Source of the DNA: Candidatus Martarchaeota archaeon
Lineage (GTDB): Archaea > Micrarchaeota > Micrarchaeia > Norongarragalinales > UBA8480
DNA length: 18,974 nt
Direction of reading: 5' to 3'
NCBI GenBank assembly: GCA_023474775.1
Contig: JAMCXP010000002.1
Location: 1-18,974 of the forward strand
The position numbers were made by a program, and so were the translations under genes. Shown here piece after piece: positions 5,804 to 12,814 of this stretch. Numbering within the stretch: position 1 is the first letter of the stretch; each line of letters starts with the position of its first letter. The notes under the pieces are model-generated. The model was not told where the DNA came from, did not search any database, and worked only from the letters and a program-made list of their open reading frames with translations.

Positions 5804-7156
5804 TTAAACCCCGCAGCTTGATGTTTGTGTTGGTTGAGCGCTTACGCCGCAGCTTGAACTGGTTGTTTGTGGAGTGCCAACCCCGCAACTCGCGTCTCCG
5901 CTTGAACTCGCAGGTTGAGACAAAAGATTATACTTTTGAAGGTACTGCATGACATAACCTGAACCAGTAGCGCTTGAAAAATTATAATTCACCACTGTAC
6001 TTGCAGGAACAGAATTCCAATCCGCTCCCTGAGATGCGAAGTAAACTCCTTCTTCAACGTACTGCTGAGTGAACTGGTAAGAATTGAAATCTTTAACAGC
6101 TTCAAAAGTTGAATTTATGTCATTCCCTTGAGAAGCCATGAGTTCAATTAAACCAAGAGCAGCCGCCCCGTGATTGCAGTCAGGAAAACCGGTTGGATTG
6201 TCACAGCAAGGTCTGTAAGAATTGAAAGCAGCTTCATTAGCGATACTTTGTTGGCTGGTTGTGAGATTGATTAAATTCAATTGTCCGATCATCAAATTGC
6301 CTAAAGGAAGGTACCCGCCAGTGCTTGCAAAATTATTCGGATTGCCATTTTGCATTAATGGGCCGTTATTTATTATAGTGTTATTGTCGCTTATTCCAAT
6401 GCCCCACAAAACGTAAAGGTCAAACAAAGTGTTGTTTGAGTTTATCGTTATATTTTCATTGTTCGTTCCATTTAGTATTTGAAGTTCTTCAATTGTCAAA
6501 GGCTGTCCTGATTGTTGAAGAATTGAAGACAATGCAGTAACATTCAAGGCACCGCTGTCCACAAGCTTTTTGACAGAATCCCCCCACTTTATCGGAAGAA
6601 CGTATCCTTGCGTAGGGACAACCTCGCTCTCCACCTGGTTGAAGTTGATTGTTTTTGTTTTGGGCGGGTTGTTAAACAAAGGAGGCATGGCTTGTTGAGT
6701 TGCAGCAGGAGCGGTTGAAAGATTTGTTGAAAGAGGGATGCCTTGCGTTGCTATAAACAATTCGTTATTATAAACAAAAGCAGGTATTGATTGAGTCGAA
6801 CCATTGATCGTAGCAGTTAAATTCACTACAGGTGCTTCACTGTTGGAAACGCTAACTCTTAAACTCCCACCCTGCTGGCTGAGAACAGGTCCTAAAACTC
6901 CTTGAACCTGGGTTTGCAAAGCCGCTTGATCTGAAGCGCTCAAACCAGAGCTTGTAACAGTGTTAACATAGTTTGAAGTTGCAGGAGCGCTCAGCTTTAC
7001 AGCAATGTAACCAGTTATTAAGCCAACAGCAAGCGAAGCAATCAAAACAAGCAGAACCTGGCTTTTAGAAAAACCAGTTATAACTTCTCCTTGTTTAAAT
7101 TCAGCTCTTTCGGTTTTCGCTTCATCTTTTTCTTTTTTTGATTCATTCAATTTCAT
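5804..7156 (-). CDS. Exported CC/CNH protein with three SCGV tails
   Basis: 450 residues: a charged cytoplasmic N-terminus (1-30), one membrane anchor (~33-55), and a large extracytoplasmic part with about ten N-x-S/T sequons. Residues 229-285 (ITINSNNTLFDLYVLWGIG, FASTGGYLPLG) and 317-345 (CC at 317-318, PDCNHGAAALGLIELMASQG) look like a conserved but functionally uncharacterised family; I recall similar PDCNHG sequences in bacteria but know no assigned role. C317, C318, C327 and H329 could bind a metal. The C-terminus carries SCGV three times at exactly 12-residue intervals (Cys 424, 436, 448), ending the protein. GGTGG 7-8 bases before ATG 7156 is the ribosome binding site. A palindromic operator lies upstream. 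It is a paralogue, in motif and promoter, of the gene at 10642. Confidence 0.75.
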   Translation of the reverse strand: MKLNESKKEKDEAKTERAEFKQGEVITGFSKSQVLLVLIASLAVGLITGYIAVKLSAPATSNYVNTVTSSGLSASDQAALQTQVQGVLGPVLSQQGGSLRVSVSNSEAPVVNLTATINGSTQSIPAFVYNNELFIATQGIPLSTNLSTAPAATQQAMPPLFNNPPKTKTINFNQVESEVVPTQGYVLPIKWGDSVKKLVDSGALNVTALSSILQQSGQPLTIEELQILNGTNNENITINSNNTLFDLYVLWGIGISDNNTIINNGPLMQNGNPNNFASTGGYLPLGNLMIGQLNLINLTTSQQSIANEAAFNSYRPCCDNPTGFPDCNHGAAALGLIELMASQGNDINSTFEAVKDFNSYQFTQQYVEEGVYFASQGADWNSVPASTVVNYNFSSATGSGYVMQYLQKYNLLSQPASSSGDASCGVGTPQTTSSSCGVSAQPTQTSSCGV

Positions 7157-7193
7157 TTTTTTTCCACCTTTATTTTTTTTTATTTAAAATCCC

Positions 7194-7201
7194 TTTTAAA
7201 A
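7194..7201 (-). promoter_or_regulatory. TATA box of the 450-aa gene
   Basis: TTTTAAAA centred 41 bp before ATG 7156. Transcription would start near 7171, just ahead of the GGTGG site at 7164-7168. The TATA-to-start distance matches that of the 260-aa gene (40 bp). Confidence 0.55.
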
Positions 7202-7208
7202 CTCAGTG

Positions 7209-7222
7209 TGAAACCAGTTTCA
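7209..7222 (-). promoter_or_regulatory. Palindromic operator TGAAACCAGTTTCA
   Basis: An inverted repeat with one mismatched centre pair, overlapping the stop codon of the polyferredoxin gene and lying about 8 bp upstream of the TATA box, a position typical of archaeal activators. The 12-bp core (7210-7221) begins 54 bp before the start codon. The same core recurs at 11478 and 11502. Confidence 0.65.
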
Positions 7223-8440
7223 GGCTGTAAGAGGGTATAAAACCATGATTGTTATAATGAACAGCAGGAGACAGATAAGGGCAAGGCTCTTGAAAGAGTG
7301 TTTTTCACTTTCATGTATTTTATATGCTGTGAAAAAGCTGGCTGTGAAACCAGTGAATATAATGAGTATTTCAATCGCGGCAGCCTGGGAATGGCTGACG
7401 CTTGTTATAAAGCTTATTTTGCTAAGAGCGTAGGTTGAAGCCTCTCCTATCTGTGTTAGAAGACCCAGAGGTATAAGTGAGAACACATAGGATGTGAACG
7501 CGTTGTTGAAGCTTGCCTTTTCTATTTTTGATATCACAAAAGCTGTGATGGAGAATATTGTAAACAGAAAAGCTATTGAAATTATCAGCAGCAAGGATAG
7601 ACTTTCAATGTGTGGTAATGGAAGTTGCATGTGGAAGAAGAACAGAATTACCGTGCTTAATGCAGCTATTATCAAAACGCTTGAAGCGAACTCCATATTC
7701 TTCCTGTTGTTTGAGTAAAGGTCAGATGCAAAGCTTCTGAATCCAAACCTGACATTGTTCTTTGGACAGCCTTTTGCGCATTCCATGCACTGAATGCAGA
7801 AAAGATTGTCCTTCATCCCTCCGACGTACTCAAACATAGAACAGGGTCTGTTGTTAAGACCTCCGTTGAAGCACTCCTTTTCCTTGTGGTTGATGCATGT
7901 TTCTTTGCTGTGGCTCCTAAGCTCGAAAAATGAGCTCATGCTGTTGAATCCTATGAACCCGTTCAAAGGGCAAATGTACCTGCAGAATGTTCTCCTTTCA
8001 AAAAACAATCCGACCGCCAGTGCCCCGACCCCTATCACAATAAGGAACACTCCTGTCTGGAAGGGGTTGTTTGCAATTCCTAAAACATCATCAACCCAGA
8101 TAAAAATTATGAAGAAGATGTTCACTATCCACATGTTCTTGAGATAGGAAGGCCATTTTCTTTGACCCTTGAAAAACTTCTGAATGATGTCTCCTTCAGC
8201 TCCAAAAGGACATACTGAACACCAGAATCTTCCGAACACCAGTATTGTGAAAAGAAGGAATAGCCACCACCAAACCCAGAGAATGTTTGTCGCGATGTTG
8301 AATGCAGGGTTTTGATTTCCCATGAAAGCGTCTGCTATCAAAACTACAAAAACAATCAACCCGAAAACCTGAAACGCTAAAGGATAGTAATTGCTTTTTA
8401 CAATCCTTTTAACAACATCATACTTCATCAAATCAAACAC
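7220..8440 (-). CDS. NosR/NapH/CcoG-like membrane polyferredoxin
   Basis: 406 residues. Membrane helices at ~20-40, 53-71, 103-121 and 130-147 carry the paired cysteine motifs FWCSVCPFG (C74, C77) and FCRYICPLN (C153, C157) typical of NapH, the NosR C-terminus and CcoG/RdxA. A cytoplasmic ferredoxin motif CIQCMECAKGCP (215-226) and Cys 182, 190 and 200 indicate at least one, probably two, 4Fe-4S clusters. About four or five further helices (252-406) extend beyond NapH. Relatives pass electrons from the quinol pool or cytosol across the membrane; CcoG reduces Cu(II) during copper-site assembly. GTG 8440 was chosen because AGGTGA, containing the previous gene's stop, lies six bases upstream; ATG 8428 is an alternative. 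Translationally linked to the CuA gene. Confidence 0.83.
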   Translation of the reverse strand: MFDLMKYDVVKRIVKSNYYPLAFQVFGLIVFVVLIADAFMGNQNPAFNIATNILWVWWWLFLLFTILVFGRFWCSVCPFGAEGDIIQKFFKGQRKWPSYLKNMWIVNIFFIIFIWVDDVLGIANNPFQTGVFLIVIGVGALAVGLFFERRTFCRYICPLNGFIGFNSMSSFFELRSHSKETCINHKEKECFNGGLNNRPCSMFEYVGGMKDNLFCIQCMECAKGCPKNNVRFGFRSFASDLYSNNRKNMEFASSVLIIAALSTVILFFFHMQLPLPHIESLSLLLIISIAFLFTIFSITAFVISKIEKASFNNAFTSYVFSLIPLGLLTQIGEASTYALSKISFITSVSHSQAAAIEILIIFTGFTASFFTAYKIHESEKHSFKSLALICLLLFIITIMVLYPLTA

Positions 8441-8446
8441 TGATTT

Positions 8447-9934
8447 TCACCTGTTGCCTGATTTTTTGATCAGTATGAAAAGCACTCCTGTTGCAAAAAT
8501 AAAACCAAGCATAATTACGACGTTGAAAAAGCTGAAGAAGTTAACATTTCCATTACCTGCTTGCATGGTGTTACCACTTGGAATTACTATGAGCGTTCCT
8601 CTCATGGTAGGGTGCCCGCTCCCGCAGAAAACGCTGCAGTAAAACGTGTAGGTTCCAGGTTTGTTTGCTATAAAGTTTACTGTAGTTGTTTGGCCGGGGG
8701 TTATAACCGCGTTTACCCCAAAAGCGTCAAGCTCAAACCCGTGAGTAACGTCGTTGCTTGTCAAGTATAAAGTCACATTGTCCCCCTGCCTTACCGTGAT
8801 TGTGTCAGGATTGTACCCCCACTGGAAGGCCGTGACGTTCACCGTGCTTCCTGAAAAGTTGTTGTTTGAAAACAGGTGAAGCGGGAAAGAGTACTGCTGC
8901 GTTATAGGGATTTTCTGTTCCGAACCAAGCCAAAAAACCATCGGAAAAGACGCGTACGCGCTCCCCTGACTTGACGCGGCTGACACGAGCGGCATTGACG
9001 AGTCCATTGAAGAATATCCTTTTGTATTTCCGTCCCCGCCTAGAATCATTATTGAGAAAGGTTCTCCTTTGCTTAGATTAAGAAGGTTTAGAGGGACTGA
9101 GAAGTTGAAATTTGAACCATTAATCTGGTTTTGAATCTGATTTGAGTATTGAAAATCAACACTCATATGGCTTGGATTGATAGAGTAGATGGAAATGTTG
9201 CCCGCGTTCCTTTCGTAAATAACCGCTTTTTTGAATCCAGAAACCATTTCTTCCACGGGCGTGTCTGACATCAGGACGGCAGTCCAGTTGAATGGAGTTG
9301 AAACATTGAAGTAAAGCATATTCCCGTCACTGTACAGCTCCGCCTGAATTGTCTGGTTTTTCACTGAAAAATTCTCTGCAATAAAACCGCCTGACTCAGG
9401 CACAATCGGTCCCTGGAATTGGAACAGCGTGGTGTTTTCAATTGGTTGCACACTTGAGCTTAAATTTTGCATCAGGGTTCCAGGCCCTATGCCGCAACCA
9501 TCCGCGTTTATGACATCTCCGGTCATAGCGTCTATGAAAAATGCTAATTCGTTTGAAGCAATTGGAACCCCTACAAAATAGTTGAAGGTTTGATTGGTTA
9601 AAGCATGGAAAACATAAACAAATCTGTCATGTTCGTACTCTAAGCCGAAAAATACAGGGATGGAGTTGAATTTTCTAGCAAAGCTTTCTGCAATGCCCTC
9701 TGCCAGCGACGGTTGTATTTTTAGGTTGTTTTCACCCAACAGAAGATTGCTGTTGTTGTCTATCCACAGAGTGTTGTTGTAACTGTCGGTGTTCAAGCCT
9801 GTCTGTGAGTCAACAGCCTTTCCAACACTAAGCTTGGAAGGGCTTTGAACCGCGCTTGCAACCACTCCATTACAGGCGTTCAAAGCTCCTGCAGCTAAAA
9901 CAAAAAACAAAAAAACTGAGATTAATTTATTCAA
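8447..9934 (-). CDS. PepSY-like plus CuA cupredoxin membrane protein
   Basis: 495 residues. A signal sequence (1-20) is followed by Cys21 in LNAC, which could be a lipobox. Residues ~75-145 resemble a PepSY-type fold (LAEGIAESFARKF, FFIDAMTGDVINADGCG). Residues ~165-340 are a beta-rich domain, perhaps of the ethylbenzene-dehydrogenase/DOMON heme-binding type, uncertain. Residues 363-452 are a cupredoxin with the full CuA ligand set: H398 (DVTHGF), then CSVFCGSGHPTM giving C433, C437, H441 and M444, as in cytochrome oxidase subunit II and NosZ. One membrane helix (467-489) ends the protein. Start is TTG 9934; the ATGs just upstream are out of frame and stop at once. CuA at the N-terminal side of the anchor, without an oxidase or NosZ gene nearby, points to an electron-transfer or copper-handling role. 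Confidence 0.82.
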   Translation of the reverse strand: MNKLISVFLFFVLAAGALNACNGVVASAVQSPSKLSVGKAVDSQTGLNTDSYNNTLWIDNNSNLLLGENNLKIQPSLAEGIAESFARKFNSIPVFFGLEYEHDRFVYVFHALTNQTFNYFVGVPIASNELAFFIDAMTGDVINADGCGIGPGTLMQNLSSSVQPIENTTLFQFQGPIVPESGGFIAENFSVKNQTIQAELYSDGNMLYFNVSTPFNWTAVLMSDTPVEEMVSGFKKAVIYERNAGNISIYSINPSHMSVDFQYSNQIQNQINGSNFNFSVPLNLLNLSKGEPFSIMILGGDGNTKGYSSMDSSMPLVSAASSQGSAYASFPMVFWLGSEQKIPITQQYSFPLHLFSNNNFSGSTVNVTAFQWGYNPDTITVRQGDNVTLYLTSNDVTHGFELDAFGVNAVITPGQTTTVNFIANKPGTYTFYCSVFCGSGHPTMRGTLIVIPSGNTMQAGNGNVNFFSFFNVVIMLGFIFATGVLFILIKKSGNR

Positions 9935-9954
9935 AGTACATCATCTCAAAAGAA

Positions 9955-10209
9955 TTAACTGCAACCCCCGACTTGCGATGGAATCGCGCCAGCAGAAGGT
10001 TGAACTCCGTTTTGTTGTGAACCGTATGAATTTGCCGAAGATTGCTGAGAGCTTTGCGTGACCGCTGGTTTAGAGTTTTGAGTTAGAGCTGCGTTAACAT
10101 TAAAGGCGAGGAACAGGCCTAGCACCAAAACAACCGCTCCTATAAGATAGAGAGTGTTTTTCGAAACACCCCCTCCCCCTGCATTTTTATTTTTTTCAAT
10201 TTCATCCAT
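9955..10209 (-). CDS. Single-pass protein with GGCS C-terminus
   Basis: 84 residues from ATG 10209, chosen over TTG 10215 because AGGTG is seven bases upstream. A short charged cytoplasmic start and GGGG lead to one membrane helix (~17-37, NTLYLIGAVVLVLGLFLAF). The rest is a flexible Ser/Gln/Asn-rich linker ending in IPSQVGGCS, with a single Cys as the second-last residue. The 260-aa protein of the same cluster ends in LPAQIGGCG, so the tail is a shared signature. A tethered terminal cysteine could bind copper, take part in thiol exchange, or be a processing or lipidation site. No family name known to me. Confidence 0.68.
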   Translation of the reverse strand: MDEIEKNKNAGGGGVSKNTLYLIGAVVLVLGLFLAFNVNAALTQNSKPAVTQSSQQSSANSYGSQQNGVQPSAGAIPSQVGGCS

Positions 10210-10239
10210 TCTCAAACACCTTTTTTTATTTTTTTATCT

Positions 10240-10536
10240 TTAACCCATCATTCCATAACCTGAATTTTGCATCATGCTAGCCATTCCGCCATTTTGCATC
10301 ATGCTAGTCATTGAATTGATCTGGCTTTGAGTCAGGTTAACGCCGTAATCTCTCATCATGTTGGCGCACTGCCCTGCCAAACCATGGCTTTCATTCAAAC
10401 TCAAACTTTTGTTCACTCCATAATTTGATGCTGCTACGCCTGCAGAATGATTGAAGCTTGCAAAACCGCCCATCATTCCCGCCATGATTGAAAACAATCC
10501 GGCCACGCCCATCATAAAAAAACCTACTCCTTTCAT
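10240..10536 (-). CDS. Met-rich small membrane protein, likely copper-binding
   Basis: 98 residues with an N-terminal membrane segment or signal (~4-28) and an extracytoplasmic Met-rich tail: ten Met after residue 59 (MM at 60, 79, 88 and 96; single at 76 and 85), with His51 and Cys57. The end repeats itself (MASMMQN twice over, then GYGMMG), and the DNA shows the matching short duplication near 10265-10315. Met-rich extracytoplasmic segments bind Cu(I) in known copper proteins, and the neighbouring CuA gene supports that here. AGGTGAT at 10544-10550 precedes ATG 10536. Confidence 0.7.
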   Translation of the reverse strand: MKGVGFFMMGVAGLFSIMAGMMGGFASFNHSAGVAASNYGVNKSLSLNESHGLAGQCANMMRDYGVNLTQSQINSMTSMMQNGGMASMMQNSGYGMMG

Positions 10537-10641
10537 ATCTCAAATCACCTATCTTTTTATTTTTAACAACACTTTCAATCTTTTTTTCATTTTTTTTGTC
10601 TTTTTTTCTTCATTAAATTTTTTCAAATCACCTCATTTTTT
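10537..10641 (-). other. A-rich spacer inside the cluster
   Basis: Between the 260-aa and Met-rich genes the sense (-) strand is nearly pure A/G with no T-tract terminator, so read-through is likely. It contains a second good ribosome binding site, GAGGTGAT, just after the 260-aa stop, followed by only a tiny Lys-rich reading frame (MKKKRQKK). No real gene is claimed. Confidence 0.4.
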
Positions 10642-11424
10642 TTAACCGCACCCTCCAATCTGGGCAGGCAAACCGCTGCCAGAACCAGGGTTCTTCATTG
10701 CTTGAATCAAGCTTTGAGGAATGTTAGAAGGAGTTCCAAGCCATCCGACCTCAACACTTCCATTGTCAACCTGAGCCAAAGCGCTTGCAGTGTTGATAGT
10801 AGGTCCTGGGAAAAACAAAGCCTTCCACTTGTTCAACTCCAGTAAAATCTGGCCGTTTGTGTAATTCGTGTTTAAAATCATCCATTTTGCCAAGCCTCTC
10901 AAAGCCATTGAATGATTGCAACTGCAAGCAGGGTTCCCGTTGTTGTCGACAAGAGTCGTCGCCCCGCAACAATAAAAACAAGCGATGTTGGTTCCAATGC
11001 TGATGTATCTTTGAAGCTGATCCTGGCTCAGACTATTTGTAGGAATTCCGTTGTCAAGCTGGGAAAGAACATTAACCGCGCTTGAAGGATCATTAAAAGA
11101 AACGCCGAGCTTTGAACCGTAATCAGGAGTGCCTGAAATCATAATCTTCCCCTGAATTTCAGTAACACTGCTATAATTTTTTATTTTAATGAAACCACTG
11201 TCATTCTCAAGACTTGATATCCCGCCAGCAAGACTCAAAGAAATTTGACTTGATTGAACCGGTTGGTTTGAAACAGCAGAACCCTGCACGCCGCTTGCCT
11301 GTGGGTTTGACTGGTACGCAGAGTAGTTTGAATGAACGGGATTCAACACTTCAAACATGAAATAACCGTTGAGTATCAAAAGAAGCCCAACCGCTCCTAC
11401 TAAAACATAAATAATTTTTTTCAT
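10642..11424 (-). CDS. Exported CC/CNH protein with GGCG C-terminus
   Basis: 260 residues with an N-terminal signal anchor (~3-24). The key motif spans 149-185: CFYCCG (C149, C152, C153), then CSCNH (C167, C169, H171) and SMALRGLAKWMI, followed by LLELNKWKALFFPGPTI (~194-210). The order CC, then CNH[G/S]xAxxGL is shared with the 450-aa protein, so the two are probably distant relatives; Cys and His suggest a metal or disulfide site. It ends in LPAQIGGCG. GGTGAT at 11433-11438 precedes ATG 11424. This is the first gene of the leftward cluster and is controlled by the operator pair upstream. Function unknown. Confidence 0.75.
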   Translation of the reverse strand: MKKIIYVLVGAVGLLLILNGYFMFEVLNPVHSNYSAYQSNPQASGVQGSAVSNQPVQSSQISLSLAGGISSLENDSGFIKIKNYSSVTEIQGKIMISGTPDYGSKLGVSFNDPSSAVNVLSQLDNGIPTNSLSQDQLQRYISIGTNIACFYCCGATTLVDNNGNPACSCNHSMALRGLAKWMILNTNYTNGQILLELNKWKALFFPGPTINTASALAQVDNGSVEVGWLGTPSNIPQSLIQAMKNPGSGSGLPAQIGGCG

Positions 11425-11460
11425 TTTAAAAAATCACCGCTGGTAACTGGGAAAAAACCA

Positions 11461-11468
11461 TTTATAAA
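11461..11468 (-). promoter_or_regulatory. TATA box of the cluster's first promoter
   Basis: TTTATAAA centred 40 bp before ATG 11424; transcription would begin near 11438, at the GGTGAT site, giving a leader of about 14 bases. Confidence 0.6.
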
Positions 11469-11477
11469 CAAAAGTGC

Positions 11478-11489
11478 GAAACCGGTTTC
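11478..11489. promoter_or_regulatory. Perfect palindromic operator GAAACCGGTTTC
   Basis: A perfect 12-bp palindrome 9 bp upstream of the TATA box of the 260-aa gene and 54 bp before its start codon, the same placement as at 7210-7221 for the 450-aa gene. The position just above the TATA/BRE region suggests an activator site. Confidence 0.68.
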
Positions 11490-11500
11490 AAAGGCAGGAG

Positions 11501-11514
11501 TGAAACCAGTTTCA
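11501..11514. promoter_or_regulatory. Second palindromic operator TGAAACCAGTTTCA
   Basis: Same sequence as the 7209 site, 24 bp from the first palindrome (two to two and a half helical turns). It lies between the leftward cluster and the rightward gene at 11582 and could serve either or both. Confidence 0.65.
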
Positions 11515-11581
11515 AGCCAAAAACAAGAGGATTATTTTAAAAAACAAAAGAATTTTAAATTCAGACCATAATTACTTAAGC

Positions 11582-11842
11582 ATGGCAAAAGCGACTTACT
11601 CGAAGATAAACATTAAAGCGGCTGTGATAACAGGCGCGGTTATAGGTTTTTTATGCTCGCTTTTTGGAATGATTATCGGCTTTGGAATGATGCCGATGTA
11701 TAATTTTATGAATGCCTACGCTGGTTATTCTTTATCTTCAGCGTTTTTCTTGTACTTTATAATATACGCTGTTGTGGTTGGCGCGGTTATAGGCGCTCTA
11801 ATATCATCGACATACAACTACGCGCTTGAACGCGTGGAATAA
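11582..11842 (+). CDS. Small two-helix membrane protein
   Basis: 86 residues with two membrane helices (~11-37, AAVITGAVIGFLCSLFGMII, and ~52-75, SSAFFLYFIIYAVVVGAVIG) joined by a Met/Tyr/Asn-containing loop (MMPMYNFMNAY). TTTTAAAT at 11553-11560 is about 26 bp before ATG 11582, so the transcript should be leaderless. It is divergent from the copper/redox cluster and shares its operator region, so it may belong to the same response. No family recognised. Confidence 0.68.
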   Translation: MAKATYSKINIKAAVITGAVIGFLCSLFGMIIGFGMMPMYNFMNAYAGYSLSSAFFLYFIIYAVVVGAVIGALISSTYNYALERVE

Positions 11843-12044
11843 TTCAATGAAATTCTTCCTTGCTTTTACGAAGGTTGGGTGATTTGTTTGGAAACGCACT
11901 TTTAAATTTCAAACCCCCTTGTTTTAGAGCGAGTGATTCTAATGAATGAATTTCACATGTGGTGTTGAAGATTTGGAGAATTTCCTTTGCTTTTTTGTGG
12001 AGAAAAAGATTCTTTTTTGTCACAGCGTTTTATGTTAATAAAAT
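11843..12044. other. Intergenic, possibly degraded coding DNA
   Basis: No intact gene. A TATA-like box (about 11900-11907) is followed by ATG 11942, which stops after eight codons. This may be the ruined 5' end of the PIN gene whose 3' end follows, but no PIN sequence could be recovered here in any frame. Confidence 0.35.
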
Positions 12045-12191
12045 GTGAAGATTGAATATCTAAAAGACGAGTCCTACGTTGCATGCGCCCTGGCTATTGG
12101 AGCTGATGTTTGGAGCAGAGACAGGCATTTGAGGTATTCAAGAATAAAATGTTTGACAATAGAAGAGCTGGCTGAACTGTTGTTGAAATAA
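12045..12191 (+). pseudogene. PIN-domain (VapC-like) gene, C-terminal remnant
   Basis: An open stretch of 48 codons after an in-frame TAA at 12039-12041. YLKDESYVACALAIGADVWS followed by RDRHLRYSRIKCLTIEEL is the C-terminal half of a PIN domain: KDxxYVAxALAxGAxxWSxDxHL with the conserved acidic residues. The N-terminal half with the first catalytic Asp is missing, so it cannot be an active nuclease. It ends just before the convergent regulator gene. PIN proteins are usually VapC toxins. Confidence 0.6.
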
Positions 12192-12193
12192 AC

Positions 12194-12691
12194 TCATTTC
12201 TTTATCATGATGGCGTTGGTCATGCCCCGCCTTCTTCTTTCAACCACTTCTCTTGCCTCCAAGCGGTCGAGAATCCTGCTGACCTTAGCCTTTGGAAAGC
12301 CTGTTTTTTCGACAATATCGCTCTGGAATAAAACCCCTCCTCCTTCGGTTATTATTTCAATTATCCTTCTTTCGTCAGGAGTTAAAGAGCCTAAAATATT
12401 AGCTGTTGGTTTAACCTCTTTTTGTTCGATCTTTCCTTCTTTTTTTTCTTCATTCTTTTGCTTGTAAAAAATAATGAAGTAAACCCCAAGAACAAAACTC
12501 AGCACGATCAAAGCGTAAATAATATAATTTTCAAAACTAAGTGTGTTGCAGTGCTGAGTGCAAATCTGAGGACTTAGGTAAGGAATAACAAGAGAGTTGA
12601 GATAATTGTTGACAATCGCGAAAACAGTAAGTGCTATACCAATTAAAACAAAAACCCAGCCTACTGTTTTGTAATTCATTTTAAAGTCCAT
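12194..12691 (-). CDS. Membrane-anchored winged-helix regulator
   Basis: 165 residues: two membrane helices (~9-30, VGWVFVLIGIALTVFAIV, and ~55-78, IIYALIVLSFVLGVYFIIFY), a short external loop with two cysteines (QICTQHCNT), a charged linker, and a C-terminal winged helix (~98-165: LTPDERRIIEIITEGGGVLF, DIVEKTGFPKAKVSRILDRL, REVVERRRRGMTNAIMIK). This is the archaeal MarR-like type that joins a membrane hairpin to a wHTH. TATA-like AATTTAAA near 12713-12720 at the leaderless distance supports ATG 12691. The extracytoplasmic cysteine pair and the location next to the copper/redox cluster make it a candidate sensor for it; that is inference. Confidence 0.75.
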   Translation of the reverse strand: MDFKMNYKTVGWVFVLIGIALTVFAIVNNYLNSLVIPYLSPQICTQHCNTLSFENYIIYALIVLSFVLGVYFIIFYKQKNEEKKEGKIEQKEVKPTANILGSLTPDERRIIEIITEGGGVLFQSDIVEKTGFPKAKVSRILDRLEAREVVERRRRGMTNAIMIKK

Positions 12692-12814
12692 TGAATAAAG
12701 TTTTAACGTAAAAATTTAAAAACAAACGCTTGTAATTGAATTATCCTTAATCTGTTAAATTGTTTAATGTGCTTTAAACAAACATTTAAATACTTAAAAT
12801 CGTCTAGTAGTAAC

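Noticed and set aside
7344..7357. GTGAAACCAGTGAA as a fourth operator
   Set aside because: Only one half of the palindrome matches and it lies inside the polyferredoxin coding region.
10573..10636. Tiny Lys-rich frame after a good GAGGTGAT site in the A-rich spacer
   Set aside because: Eight codons of near-pure A/G sequence; spacing to the ATG is too long. Kept only as a note.
12767..12814. N-terminal extension of the small membrane protein beginning MCFKQTFKYLKSS
   Set aside because: It would be encoded across the TATA box 12785-12792; the leaderless ATG 12815 fits better.
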